DNA from: Mesodorylaimus sp. YZB2_4
Taxonomy: Eukaryota; Nematoda; Enoplea; Dorylaimida; Dorylaimidae
Direction of reading: 5' to 3'
DNA length: 64,000 bases
NCBI GenBank assembly: GCA_030248295.1
Contig: JASANH010000265.1
Span: 186,001-250,000 of the forward strand
Shown: positions 13,186-26,000 of the stretch, one piece after another
Layout: every line of letters starts with the position of its first letter
Numbering within the stretch: position 1 is the first letter of the stretch
Translations under genes and position numbers: made by a program
Notes under the pieces: generated by a model
The model's input: only the letters and a program-made list of their open reading frames with translations
The model's database searches: none
What the model was told of the DNA's origin: nothing

Positions 13186-13375
13186 CTACGGTACCAGATG
13201 AGTCACCCAAAACTCGGCGTGCAAAGTCAGCGAGAGTTTATGGCTCGCAAACCGAGCTCCATCACCGGGGATCGAACCCGGGACGAGTCCAGCCACCCGC
13301 TCCCAAGCAATATGGAGAGACGAATGCCGAACCGCTGCACCACCGCGGCCGCTCTTCTGGCTAACAGAAACAGCA
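13186..13375 (-). mobile_element. tRNA-derived SINE, family B
   Basis: Read on the minus strand it has a pol III A box, TGGTGCAGCGG, about 80 bases before a perfect B box, GGTTCGATCCC. The spacing and the lack of a cloverleaf make it a tRNA-derived head and not a functional tRNA. The downstream part (GGGTGAGTCACC-like) recurs at 44825-44850 and 56390-56410. Confidence 0.65.
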
Positions 13376-14163
13376 CGGCTAACCAAATATATTCACAAGG
13401 AGCGTCTAAGAAAAAACGACCGTCGATTGTTCTTTCACTCATTTTCGTTACTCATTCGTTAGATGTAGCGGATTCCAGCTGCATCTGGCAACGCTGTGTG
13501 GGAGGCACCAACGTGGATGATTTGGGCTGCTTGTGGTATTCGGCCGATATTTGTAGGTTGATTGCTGATATTTGTAGGGGCTCGATGCGTGTTGCTTCCA
13601 TCAAGCAGGTGCTGTTATCAATGACTCGTCGCTCATTGCTACTTTCATTCAACTCCAGTAAGGTTGCTCAACATGTGTCACTAGTCCGATTCAGGAAACA
13701 AAAGTTTTCCCCCTTCATGATGGACTAATCTCGCTCAAGATCTGCTAGAGGACAAAAAAACAGCGATTAACACAGACTCTTCCTTACCTCATGCAGCACC
13801 CGCCTGGCTATTTTTTTGAGAATATTATTTTGAGGATACAGTAGGTGAAAGGGGAAACGGGAGTCCAATTAAGGCATGGGATTTTCACCTGCGTGGGGAG
13901 GAACCACTCGGCGACCAATCATGGGTCGTAAGCCGCAAGACACCCCATGATGGGTCGTTTTTTGGAAGGCGTGGGGACCGCCGAGTGGTTTTCCCACCCC
14001 CAAGCAGGTGAAAATCCCAGGTGAGAATGGGACTTCTTAGATATGGCAAAGAAATTTTAGCGGATTTCCGGGTCCCTGGCAGCGAGTTTTCATTTTTGCA
14101 TCTGGCAACGCTGCTCCCACATGCTTCGTATCAAACTACTCTTCAATGGTCTAGCTGGTCTGG

Positions 14164-14236
14164 TCTGTCAAATATATGTTACTTAGCCCTCGAGTGCGCC
14201 GTATTGTGCTTGGCTGTGGATAAAGTATGACATGAC
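14164..14236 (+). mobile_element. SINE family A, 3' fragment
   Basis: The words TTAGCCCTCGAGTGCGC and GGATAAAGTATGACATGAC match the 3' half of the full SINE at 21412-21590. The tRNA-like head is missing. Confidence 0.55.
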
Positions 14237-14771
14237 ATTCCATTCACCGTCTATTTCTGCAATATGTCTTCCCATTAGGCCTTCACGATCTTTGCCCTTC
14301 GGTTCACCATAAACTATGTCTGATCGCGACTGTGACTGTAACTATGAACGAGTCTAAGTAATGTAGCCAGTCGCGCCGAACTCGGACAGCATGCATACAA
14401 AAGTAATGCACACAAGTATAGGGGCATTGCAAGGCGCTAGTCGGTCGACAAGCACAGTGCTATATCATTGAAGAAACATTACGTGGGAAATTACGTGTGA
14501 GTTCGAACTCGACAATTACGGTACCTTTCCTGTAGTACTGCTAGGTGACTGCTAGAAACAAACAATTCACTCTTGGTTAAATACGAGCTGCAGTCAACTC
14601 TGTCGATATGGCACCACGTGCTCCAGGGACCACGCTGTGTTGAGCAACATTAGCAAGCCTATCGGTCACGAATTTCGCGCCTGCCCCTCATACAGACCTA
14701 CTCGTAACGTTATGTGGGCTAGCTAGCTATCTCGTACTGCTTCTGAGCGACCTAAGCATGCGCAGTGTAAA

Positions 14772-15986
14772 ATGCCGGCAGCCACAGAGGGTCATCTGGG
14801 TTGTACCACGATCACAACGTGCGGCAGTCAGTGGCAAAGTATCGTCCATGTAAAGAAAGTGTATTCCCCAATGTGCAATTTCCTGAAACTTCGCCTTCTT
14901 TTTCTTTTATTATCTGTAGTCTCCATCGCCCTGTTCATAACGTTTGCAAAATTTGAAGGAGATTCAAACGCCTTCTTCCGATTAATCTCAAACTTGCAAT
15001 TCCACGTTCCCAACAAAGGCGATCGATTGGCCAAAAATGATGGCTTGATCGAAATTCATCGATTTCAACTGAGTCCAGTTACGAAGGCCTTCGAAGTGGA
15101 TGGCAAGCCGATCCTGTGGCAATACTGGCACAGCGACACCGACATCCCCTTGTACGTACGCCTGTTGGTGGAGGCCATGCAATGTCGTAATCCCGAATTC
15201 CGCACGATTCTCGTCCACGATTCCACAATTCGCCATTATTTGCCAAATTTGAACGTTTCCGAGGAAATTTTCAGCAATCTGAGCGCGAATCATCGATCGG
15301 ATATTTTTCGTGTGCACGTGATGGCCGAGTACGGCGGAGCGTACGCCGACGTGGACACGTTGGCACTGGATAAATACCACGATTGGTATCGACAACTCAA
15401 GGACTACGACTTCGTCACGGCTGACTGGGGCAACGTAATTACTGCAGTGGGCGCATTTGGACCCGCGCGAGCAAAGACGGGGCTTTTCAAATTGTGGGCT
15501 CGAAATCAAGAAAAGATCATCGAAGATCAGAAATGTTGTTTCAGTTGGGGCGTCTTCGGTCCAGGGGCGATGAGCGGGTTCAGAGAAGAAATCGAATCGA
15601 ATCTAACTACGTGTAAAAGATACAATGGCGTGGCCACTGCGGGCCAAGTGCAATATGCTGGCTTTGTGCGATCCCCGACGGTTTCGTTCGAAGAGGTCGA
15701 AAAGAGAGTGCTTCCTCTGCAATCCACACCCTATTTATTCATTTACCACAGTGGATTGAAAAAAGCGAAGTTTCTGAATGTCTCGACCGTAGCTGAGTTG
15801 ATGCCCGAGAAGACGACCTTGTATTCGGCATTTGTCGGCTGCGCATTGGTCGATTGCTGGGCCAAGTACGAACTGATGATCGAACACGGCTTGGATACAA
15901 GTTCATGGGTGAACGCCAGCGAAATCCTGGATTATTTAAAAAGCATGGATCACGAAGTCTGCAAGAAGTTAAAAATTCGAAAGTAG
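14772..15986 (+). CDS. Single-exon DXD glycosyltransferase, type II membrane protein
   Basis: 404 codons without an intron. Met34 (14871) could be the real start because the hydrophobic anchor LRLLFLLLSVVSIALFITF begins at about residue 40. The luminal domain has PILWQYWHS (113-121), RSDIFRVHVMAEYGGAYADV around 175-194 and the DXD metal/nucleotide-sugar motif D193-V-D195. This layout belongs to the DXD-sugar / capsular-polysaccharide-synthesis type of glycosyltransferase. Animal members with this layout act in the Golgi. The acceptor and the sugar cannot be told from sequence. Several NxS/T sequons are present. No intron, while all other intact genes here have introns, so retroposition or transfer is possible. 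AT-rich 3' sequence follows. Confidence 0.8.
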   Translation: MPAATEGHLGCTTITTCGSQWQSIVHVKKVYSPMCNFLKLRLLFLLLSVVSIALFITFAKFEGDSNAFFRLISNLQFHVPNKGDRLAKNDGLIEIHRFQLSPVTKAFEVDGKPILWQYWHSDTDIPLYVRLLVEAMQCRNPEFRTILVHDSTIRHYLPNLNVSEEIFSNLSANHRSDIFRVHVMAEYGGAYADVDTLALDKYHDWYRQLKDYDFVTADWGNVITAVGAFGPARAKTGLFKLWARNQEKIIEDQKCCFSWGVFGPGAMSGFREEIESNLTTCKRYNGVATAGQVQYAGFVRSPTVSFEEVEKRVLPLQSTPYLFIYHSGLKKAKFLNVSTVAELMPEKTTLYSAFVGCALVDCWAKYELMIEHGLDTSSWVNASEILDYLKSMDHEVCKKLKIRK

Positions 15987-17345
15987 AGCTTTGTAGCCTC
16001 TCTGTGGCTTTTCTGTGCAGTGGGGACAGCAAGTTTTATGAATAATTATTCTGCTCCCCAATTGCATATTGAATGTGCAATACAGTAAAACAGTCAAACT
16101 TTGTTCTCGCCTGTGTGCATTGCAATTTCACGAAAACTGTAATTATTCGGCCTCGCATGCCCGGAAAAGGATTGGGACCTTCAAGAGGCATTTTGGTAAA
16201 TACGCGAACTGTTTTTACGTATATGCAGTCTATTTTACTTAAACTTGATTGTGGTTTCTCTTTTTGGTATCCCACAGAGAAGGCATTGATTGACGACTTC
16301 GAGAGATCTCAAAAGTTTGCTAACGTTTCATTTTGGATAATTAATTCAATACTATGCGGATAGTGATTATTTGCGATAAAAAATTACAGCTGCTGTGATT
16401 CGAGCCGCAGTCATCGGCGTCGAGATCAAAAATCATCCCGACACTTGACCACAAGGGCTACACAAAGTGTGGAGTTGTCTTCGAGGTGCATATGAGTTAG
16501 GTATTGTATTGTAACGTTACAGTACTATGCCTAAAAGGTTTTTGAAGCTGCGTGCTGCGGCAGGTGCGCATTGTAGTATGTTCACCCGCCACGCGCCAAG
16601 CGACTTTACTAGACGGCGACCCGGGACAAGACTACTTAGTTAGTCCACATCGGCACACACTACGAGACCAGACACAAAAGGTTGAAGGGCATGATTAGAA
16701 CCAGTTATGAGTAAACATCACGTTATCACTACAACATGACGAGTTAGCAAGCCAGCAGCAGTTAGCTGATAAGAAATTACTTTTGAGGGGTTCCTGGCAT
16801 TCAAAATCGCAAAATGCAGTACGATAAAGGGCGAGGCAGTCCTGCTGGAGGATAATATACCGTGACTCGGCAGAAAACGAGAAGCAGCAGCAATGGCGCT
16901 GCTCACCGTGTCCAGCAGCACCTATGAAAACTGCTTGCTGAAAACATCAACGGCTGTATTGTTTACACCGTAGCCTGGAGTTCAAGAGCCAGCAGGGTGG
17001 AGGGGTTGAGGAGGAGGTATCTGATATCGGCACCTCTCGCCTGGTGCAACTGACAATGGGACAGCAAGGGCAGACGCTGCTGGGCAGCTGAGGAACCAAT
17101 ACGAGTCATTGCACTAGACTGGCAGAGAAAACGCCAGGGGTTAAATGAGTAGTGACTTTAGCAGAACTAGTTTTCACTGCCTTCACAACCTCCTCAATAT
17201 CCGCTCAATTAGGCACCTCGACCAACAGATGCCACTGCTAAGGCCTTTTTAATACGATTGCTCGCCACCCATAATCTTCGAAGACAAGAGCCATCTTTTC
17301 GATTTACTAAATTCATTCAGTAATTTTGTCTTTCAAAGCACCCGA
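15987..17345. other. Intergenic stretch between the glycosyltransferase and SURF6
   Basis: The first 350 bp are the likely 3' untranslated region of the glycosyltransferase. Nothing else is supportable. The two genes are convergent. Confidence 0.45.
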
Positions 17346-19836
17346 TCACACCAATCGACCCTTTTTTCTAGCTTTCGTCAACTTGCGATCATTTTTATCC
17401 TGCTTTCTTTTTTGAATATTCTCCCGCCGTTTCTGTTGTTTGTCTTGTTTCTTATGCTGGACAGACTCGTTGCGTGCTTCCCACTTGCGCTTCGACTGAG
17501 TCTTTCGTTTTTCCTTACGCTTCAAATTCTTTTTCAGCAGAGATACGTCGTCCTGAAACAGTGGAGAATGAGAAAATAAATCGCTGCACGATTCGCTCAG
17601 GAGGCTAGCCATGCTGCATTGTCTATTGTCCTATCCCCCTAAATAATACTGGGACAAGGACGGGTCAACGACAAGACACCAACTCTGCAATTTTGATGCA
17701 CAGGCATGTAATTGTTCAAAATGATTTTTACATATGAAAATATATAATATCTGAATCGATAGCGTCATTATCGATCTCATCAATCGATAATCAATGACAA
17801 TTGATACCATCTATAGTCATCACGATCGCTGATCGATCATCGAAAATGATAGCCCATCGATTGATCGATCATCAAATATGATCGTTCATCGATCGGTCAA
17901 TCATCAAATATGATCGTCCATCGATCGATCGATCATCACATATGATCTCCATCGATCGATCATGACAATATAAGATTCATTTTTCGATGACGGCGGAAAT
18001 CAGCCATTCTCACGAATCGAATTTCAGCCATCAACCAAAGTTAACACAACGGACAGGTTTCGGGCGCCTGCACAGAAGTGCCACTAGTCCAAAAGCGATG
18101 TGGGAACTGCATTGAAATATCATAAAGCAGAGCTGCAGCACGAGCACACTTGAGAAGGGCGACAACGATCTGACATAGTCAAATTAACGGGGCGACAACG
18201 ATCTAGCATGGTGAAATTAAGAGGTCATTCGTGGTATGAAAAAGCACAGGTCCAAGGTGTGCCACTCACAATCACCCCAGTTCCATTGCACAAGGCTGTG
18301 ACTCACCTTAACCTTGGCTCCTTTGGCCCTTTGAGCGGCCGCATCCCATTGAACTTTTTCTTTCAGTTTCTTAGCCGCATCTTTGTTTTCCGCATCTTCT
18401 AATTGTTTCAATTTTCCTTCCAATTTCTCCTGTTTCTCCAGCAACCGCTTATAATCCTTGCCGCTGTGTTTTTTCGCCCATTTGTTTTTCTCTTCATTCT
18501 CGACAACCCCGGGCAGAGCGAAATCAAATTTAGAAAACACCATACGCCCATCCTTGTCGATCACTGCTGGTTTCTTCGGCCCCCTTGATGGCGAACTATC
18601 CGTCTTGGCTTTCTTTTTCGCTGGTTCACCACTCGCAGATGCTTGAGATTTGAAATCAGTCGCGTGGCCATTTGTTAAATTTTTCGTCTTCTGTGATTTC
18701 ACTATCACTTTCGGCGTTAAATCCTTGAATTTCTGTTCATCTCCTGACGAAATCGGATTGCTATGCTCTTTTTCTCGACGTCGCTTTTCTTTCAATTTTG
18801 CTTTGCTCAATCGTCGTTTCAAGCGTTTTTTCTCTTCGAAGTCAACACCACTCGAAGCACCACGTTTTGCTGAAATCAGAAAAAAAGATGATTAAACTAA
18901 GTAATCACCCACACCACACTACACCCCCAACCCCCCCATTTTCACCCCACCTCACCTCTCATTTCATCCAACTTCGCTTGTAATTTTGTCAAAAGTTGCT
19001 GTCGGTCACTCGGAACCGTCCCATCCCCCGAGGCCGCTGCTGTCGACGGCTTGGCTTTTTGACCTTTGAGCACTTCACCCGACTTTTCAAATTTAGGTTT
19101 CTTCTTTTCCTTTGCCTGGTGTTTTCCATGGGTATCGGACGTTTCATTTGTTAGCGGGCGTTTCTTGCCTTTTTTCTCCTTCCTTGACACTTCCGCCAAA
19201 TAAGTGAAAATTTGCGAGTTGGTGTGGCATTGACGACCATCGAGTTGGGCCAGACGAGCTTTCATTTTGTTTGATAAGGTCGCTCGTTTTGCTAAAAACT
19301 CAAAAGTTGATTGTCCCATTCATGTCTGTCTAGCGGCCATAACGTGCGACCCATGTCCTTCCTAAACATCGCCCAGCCCGTGGCCTGGCGTGGATCTGTG
19401 TCTTACGCCGGGTGCACAATACCCGCGAGAGTTCGAGTCAGGGCCAGGGCAATCGCTTTGTCTAATGTGCCCCCTTTACCCTCGAATGCGCGTACCTGCG
19501 CTTGGTGACACGAATATTATATCACAATCTGCCGGTTTTTTCACCTCTAAAACTACAGTAAAACGAATCTCCTAGCTCATAAAATGTGCCCTTTTCGCCT
19601 AGACCCATCTCGGAATGTCTCAAAGGCTTGTTAAATCTCTGACTATCCACTCTTCGAACCTCGGACTCACCCGCACTGAGTTTCTGGTCTACTAAAGTGT
19701 GCTTCCTCTCGCGCAGCACTTCTCTCGTTTCTTCATCATATCCGTAATGTTCAGGGGGAATAGTGTCGATAATCGACTCGAAAAAGTCACTTTCCCGCTC
19801 AATACTTTTCAATAACCGTGTCTTCTCGTCCTCCAT
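17346..19836 (-). CDS. surf6: SURF6 / RRP14 ribosome-biogenesis protein
   Basis: Exons 19671-19836, 18956-19291, 18307-18869 and 17346-17552 join in consistent phase to 1,272 nt, 423 residues. The N-terminus (ESDFFESIIDTIPPEHYGYD) matches the RRP14 N-terminal pattern of acidic FF...IP..YY. The middle has QLLTKLQAKLDEMRG and a Lys-rich linker. VFSKFDF, KDYKRLLEKQEKLEGKLKQL and the very basic coiled end RKEKRKTQSKRKWEARNE are SURF6 hallmarks. The last residues read KARKKGRLV. The protein is nucleolar and acts in pre-rRNA processing of both subunits. Start chosen at MEDEK because it follows directly after a splice-acceptor-like TTTCAG and begins the conserved block. It sits 236 bp downstream of the MIGA stop on the same strand. 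Confidence 0.9.
17755..17975. repeat. ATCGAT-rich tandem array in SURF6 intron 3
   Basis: The array is built from ATCGATCGATC and ATCATCAAATATGATCG blocks, repeated about every 33-35 bases, with at least three clear copies at 17845-17960 and looser ones before. Each unit holds nested palindromes. It lies wholly inside the intron 17553-18306. Confidence 0.8.
19374..19516 (+). mobile_element. tRNA-derived SINE, family A, in SURF6 intron 1
   Basis: GTGGCCTGGCGTGGATCTGT is a degenerate A-box region, and GAGTTCGAGTCAGGGCC is the B box. The 3' part has ACCCTCGAATGCGCG, matching other family A copies. It lies inside intron 19292-19670 on the strand opposite to the gene. Confidence 0.6.
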
Positions 19837-19841
19837 TCTTG

Positions 19842-19855
19842 CCTGAAACACTTTT
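19842..19855 (-). promoter_or_regulatory. Splice acceptor directly before the SURF6 start (possible trans-splice site)
   Basis: The minus strand reads AAAAGTGTTTCAG followed five bases later by the SURF6 ATG. No 5' donor or upstream coding exon is evident in the 230 bp back to the MIGA stop. A lone acceptor this close to an ATG in a tandem gene pair fits spliced-leader addition, but an ordinary 5'-UTR intron is possible. Confidence 0.4.
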
Positions 19856-20072
19856 CTTTACACCAAATCACACCAGCCAACAGAGCAAGTACCAAGGTGA
19901 TACCTTCATCCACCACTCAGTCACCACGCCTGAATTTACTAGTCCTCTCACTCGTCATTTCCTAACACAAACACGCTCAAAAAACAGTGTCAATCAACAA
20001 ATATCTACATAAGATATCGGAATGTCATGAACTATGCGATTCTTCAATCAACCATCAAAAACTTCTAAAGCA

Positions 20073-23000
20073 CTAAAATTCATATTCTTTTGCATCCAAA
20101 CCATTTCCTGAATGATTCGGCGATGCTCTATCTCCTTTCAGCATCAATCGATTTTTCGTTGCTAATAACCTGCATTGGCATATTTGATAAATGTCCTGCG
20201 CCAGATCTTCAACATTCGTGTACCGAACTCGATCAACAGAAAAGATATCGCATAAAAAGTTCACGACTTGATCCTGAAAAGCATAGTCAAACTTTTGACG
20301 ATCCTCGGGGATCCGCAAGGCCATCTTTTTTATGGATTAAGCCTTCTGCCGCCGTGACGAGGACCCGCTTCCTGGTTCTATACTCGTTCGGCGTCCGCCA
20401 CTCGGCGGTACAGGGTGAGTCGCTCACAGATAGGTATGCAAGGCCAGCAACGAACCAACTAAATGACCGCTGAAGGCGTCCCCTTTCTAAGAATGGGCTT
20501 ATTAAGACAGGATTTCACGTAGATTCGACCCAGTCGGCTGAAAAGCGGCTGAGTGAAAAATTCGACTTTTCTAGTTGACCCATGGGCCAATAGGGGTCCC
20601 ATTGGAAGTGTGCAGACGGGGTCTCGATCCGCTCAAAAAAATTTTTGAGTCGACCTAACGCCCCTCAGCCCTTACGATTAGGGTCAAGTGGAAACGCAGC
20701 CTTTTTCGCTAGGATGACTCCGGGTCGGGCATACTAGAAACCCTGTCTGTGACTGTCGCTTCCAGCTAGAATAGCAGAACTGCGGCCTTCAAGTCAGATT
20801 TACTGGCCGACATTAATGAAGCCACCACGTAAGTGCATTCCCACTTACGAGTATGCATCAAAAGTAAAACAGCCCTTTCCGACTTTGCCATTTTTTTGCA
20901 AAAAAGTTAGTCGCTATACCCAAACGACAAGAAAACACCCCACTATTTAGGCCCGCACACAAGCCGGATGCATGATGCATATTGTAACCACAACACACCC
21001 TAACCTCGGCTGCCTTACTTTGAAATAATAGCAGACTTCGCGCATATTTTCGTCCGTGCCTAAGAATCCCCATCTGAAATAAAACTTATTCTTTCAAATC
21101 CATCAAGCTCGCAAACCCAGAACTCACGCCATCGTTGGTGACACTTGCTCAGAGATATCGTAGAAATGAGCGATAAAACCACGACTGTACTAAAATTACA
21201 TGAAACATACAGACTACATACAACGCCAATAACCGCTAAGTACCTGCAACCGTGTCCGTTTTGCCTTGATAACAGACCAAACGACAGCCGACAAAGTCTG
21301 AAATAGCAAATCTATGTTTTGATCTGTGGGACAAAACTGATCAGAGACATTGATATTTGCAGTCGATTATCCTATTTGTTATGAATGAACCGACATATTC
21401 TCAGTGCCTGCCGGTTGCCCGGGTCGCGGCCTAGCGGGTTAAGGCGTCTGCCTCTCAATCTGTGTGCGCACTTGCAGGTGAGGGTTAGACTCCCGCCTGG
21501 GTAAAAAATGATTGTCAATCTATTTGCTCCTTAGCCCTCGAGTGCGCTTTATGGTGTTTGGCTATAAATAAAGTATAGAATGACCTCCCCTGTCATTCAA
21601 GGGTTATTATATTACTACCATTCAAGCTGCACGTACCGATTCCTTGAAGCTAGCACTCAAAAATCGATTTTGTGCAACCGCTAGAACGGATGCCGGCGGA
21701 TGTGCGAGATCGTCGAACGCATCCATCAAAATAAAATCCAATACGACGTCGTAGAAAGTGATCTGGGTGACCTGCAAGATGAAAGGAGTCCTTCAGATAG
21801 GCTTCTCTACAATGATAATATGCATGTACCTTTCTATAGCTCAACTCGTCTTCGATTGACGTCCAGTCTTCAGTCAGCTTTATAAATTCTAGCATACTAT
21901 CGTACGCTTTGATGAATCCAGACGGGTCCTGAAACAAGCAGACTCCTAGGACAAGCCAACAATGTCTACACCCTGGCGGCTAACCAGTGGCCATGCTATT
22001 AACACAAGAATGAACGGACTCCAGAACACTCCCAGACAGCACCGTCAACTCGACTGGTTTCACTCTCATCTTAAGAGCGTGTATCGACGAGAGGCCGATA
22101 ACCAAGCACTCACCTTGCCCGCACAAGTGATCAGCGCAGATAGCAAATCGCGACCCGCATCGGCGATCCATAATCGCTTGGATCCATCAGCCATAACAAT
22201 CTGAAAAGTGGGACATGTCGCACTCGCATGCATCATATACCGCATCTCAAATCGCCTTACAGCCAGTGCTTCTCTGATGCAGTACAACTTGGCTAGGAAG
22301 TCATCGTCCGATAAGCAGTGTAAAAATTCAGTTCTGAAAAGATCAGAAAAGACAAGTAACAGTCTACGCCACCAGCTGCAGTATGTATTGTAATCGCCGC
22401 AATGCGTTCTGCAACGGACACAGGGCTGCAGGCACCTGCATCAGCGTGCTCCGTGCTGAGATCTAGAACGCTATAAGGGACATACAATAGATTGGGAATC
22501 GGGGTTCTGTTCTGACAAGAATCCATCATTCGAAGCAGGTTTCGAAAATATTGTGGTGCAGCCAGCACAGACTATGAACTATGATGATAACTACCCACTT
22601 TGCACTGAACAAGTATTAAACTTCGGCTTCGGCAGGACAGTAAACACCCATTCTCCCCAATAGACCGCGTCCGAAGCTAGTCTGTTCATGTTTTACCACA
22701 TTACCAAACGCTTAAGCGCACTCGAGGGTGAGTGAAGGGACACATTACACATAAAATGATCATTCACAAAAAGTCTGCAATAAATAGACGAAAAACTTTT
22801 AGACCACCCGATGCACACAGTGGATAGCCAGGGTAGAGGAAGGCTGGTCTACTCCCGCGATCGATTAGGAAATGTGCTCAAACAGCATCTGGTCTTTCTG
22901 CATAAATATCAGCAGCAAGACCGATCGTGGGCGAAGATTGTTGAAAGTGTCTTTCAATGCCACTTTACTTGCAACTGCAGAGTATTAATTTGGGGTGTGG

Positions 23001-26000
23001 TTAGAGCTGGGACTTACGACCCATACCTCGTTAGCATACATACTCAGGTTGCTATCGTGTAAAACACCACAGCTGGTACCGTTGTTTGGCCGGTTCAAAC
23101 AGCAGGTACTGTATGTACTTGATTTCCTATACAGTATATGCATACATTCTGGCATCGACGTCGATCGGCATCTGTGAGTGTGAGTGATCAAAATATGTGC
23201 AGTGCACAGCATGCGAGGCGCTATCTCTCCCAGTGGCCACGTAGACCAGCCATCCTACGCCCTGGTTCCACTGTGTGCATTGGCTGGTCTAAAAGTTTCG
23301 AGTCTGTCATGACAGACTATTTTGGATGAAACCATTTTCCGATTATGTCAAAACCTAGTTTGTAACAAGGCACTGCATGCCCTGACAAAAATCCACTACG
23401 AAAAAAGGGTGACTAGCCTACACCTTCTTCCAAATCCAAACTTCTGAAAAAAATGAGCCCAAAGACGCCCTTGGAGGGGCGGTCAATGCTGAGTGCGCCC
23501 GCCAGGTGACATGAAGAGACCCTAGGCAAGCCGCTGTCTGCACACCTAATACTCTCCTCACCTTACACAGCGGCAGGTGATCTCGCCTCGTTGCGCTTTG
23601 ACCATACCGACCTGATATAATTGTAAATCTTCGTATGGCAGTGCTTGCGTATCGCGAACGGGTTCTTCAACTTCAGGAAACGACTGAAAAAAATACACAT
23701 ACAACAATAGCTATAACGGGTAGGTACATCTTCTAAATCAGCCAGGAGCACTTACCAGTTCGTCCAGTGCCGACATGAAACTTTCATCAGACAAAACCGA
23801 AAGCGTGCGACGCATGTACGCGTTCGAAGCCCCACCCTCGTATATGGCGTATTGGGAACCTGGAATGCAGCACAGCACGTTATGCGACCATAAAATCAGC
23901 CTCGTCAACCAAGAGCATCGAGCCGACCAAAGGTCCAGATCAGCCAGATCCACCTGACCCAACGTTGTATTGCGTCTGCTCATTCGTTTTCAGGCGTGAT
24001 GTACTTTCTTTCGTTGATAAAGAGCCATCGATTAAGGACGCCGCAGTCAGGAGGGCAGGGATTGAAGGATATTTTTCCAAGAAAGACATTTAGGCGGGAA
24101 TTCAAAATCCTGATCCGGCCAATGCTGGGTCAACCGCCCATCGACCTCTCAAAACATGCCTCACTCACTCACCCATCGGAGTCAACGTACTCGCCACAGA
24201 CAATTCTTCCAACGCTTCCGGACAGCATCGCTCAAGTAATTTATTGACTTCGTTTTGTAATCGACGCGTAGTTTCCAAAGCGTTTTCTAAACCCTCTAAT
24301 AATTCTCGTTCCTGCCGACTTCCCGACTACAAACGACGACTGTTCACAGGGTTGGAGGGGACCAGAACAGTCACTTACTTTTGTATCTCGAAGAGCGCGT
24401 ACACTTCTCTCAAAATGAGCGACCGAATCCGACAGACTGTCCACACCTGAAATGGATCATATCGTAGGTTAGCTACTCTCACGGCCAACCTACACCCAGG
24501 CACTTAACGATGGCTGTATAGGTTGCATTAAGTATATCTTGCAGTATGCGGTCGAGGAAGGCTGTAGGTCGCAAGCATCTGACACATCCTTATCCGACAG
24601 ATGAAACGTCCTGTGCTGCAATGCTTGATCTTTACGAGCATTAGACGGCTTGGGAAACCGCTTGAAAATAATGTCTGCATAACACTAACCCAGCGGGCTT
24701 CGAACCTCGCTGAGAAAATGTAAAAGCAGACAAGAGTGACGTCCAGATTCCCAAGCTGACAAGACTGCCAAGACTGTGCCTGCACATATTCCTGGTCAAA
24801 GTTCACAAATTAATATCCACTCAATTGCCGGACTACGCACCAGCACCGCCCCCCCCCCCCCCCCCAAATAGTAAGGTCTTGTACACGACGAACCCTGTCG
24901 CGTTCGCTCGGGACTGGGGAGGGGACCGCTCAATCCAGACTGGGATCAGGATTTTTAACGTGTTCACTCTTTATTCGCTGAAGATAACCTACAAACAACC
25001 CTGAGAAGCCAGAAAAAACACAGCCAAAATTTTAGTGCAGTATTTATCGCAGTATTCAAAATTAGGCAAGCAAAAAAGCGGAGAATTAGCCACCAATTAG
25101 CAAACAAATCCCTTCTTTCTTCTTTACAAATTTAATCATCCGCCCAAGTTTCTCTAGCTTACCTTTCTGGAACACTCCCTTCCGGATCCCTTTTTCATAC
25201 ATCCCCACAACATCCTGACCATTTTTTCCGGATCGGGATCCCGAACGAACGCTAGTACCCTGGTCTCCTACCTTACGATACGATCCCTATGTTTGGAAGT
25301 GGTATCACGCTGAAATACATGACCAACTGGCCTGGGTTATCTCAACAGTGGTTGGGTACAAGCCACACCACCTTCAGTCATACCGCGGAAAGCAAATAGG
25401 CCGACCAGAAAGGCCAGCCGCACCGAGTGCTAAGGCTGGTCTCGACAACAGTGGGCATCCGCACAATCGCTGCCCGGCCTCAGTGCCCCTGCCTCCGGCC
25501 TTCAACCAACAAAGAGCTCACCTGAATGAATGAATGCGTGATGTCTGTTGCCCGTTGCACCTTCTTGCACCAACCCCAGCGGACCAGCTACACTGCCACT
25601 GGCGCTTCTCGAAGTGGAACCACGTCTTCGTTGATGTGACAACGATGAGGAGGACGGTTTAGAGGGCAAGCCAACAGCTGGACTTGGGCCTCGTCTAGTT
25701 CCTAAAATAAACTATGTCATATTCTGATCTCCTTGATTATGGAGGCAAGACCATCTGGCATATCCACCGATCGGATGTCAAACAGTAACCCATGCCAAAT
25801 AAAACGAGATCCGCGATCCGCGGTTCGAACGAGGTTCAGATCCTATTGGGGCTAATTTTAACACTTGCAACTTTCCCGCCATTTTTAAATTCTTTTACGC
25901 ATGAACTCTCTTTTGCATTATTTTATACAAAATAACCAGCGGTTACTCACTCATTTGCTCTGAGCCCTCATCACCTCATAGTGGAAGGGGCACGCAAGGG

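Noticed and set aside
13256-13345. tRNA gene on the minus strand
   Set aside because: Good A and B boxes, but the length and arms do not fold to a cloverleaf, and truncated copies occur elsewhere, so it is a SINE head.
13033-13728. 231-codon plus-strand ORF
   Set aside because: It runs through a GGATC patch and an antisense tRNA-derived SINE; no protein-like motif remains after these are removed.
22381-22568. Extra MIGA exon between 22334 and 23561
   Set aside because: The open frame there does not fit. Joining 23562 directly to 22333 restores the conserved CRCVRTEFLHC block in perfect phase.
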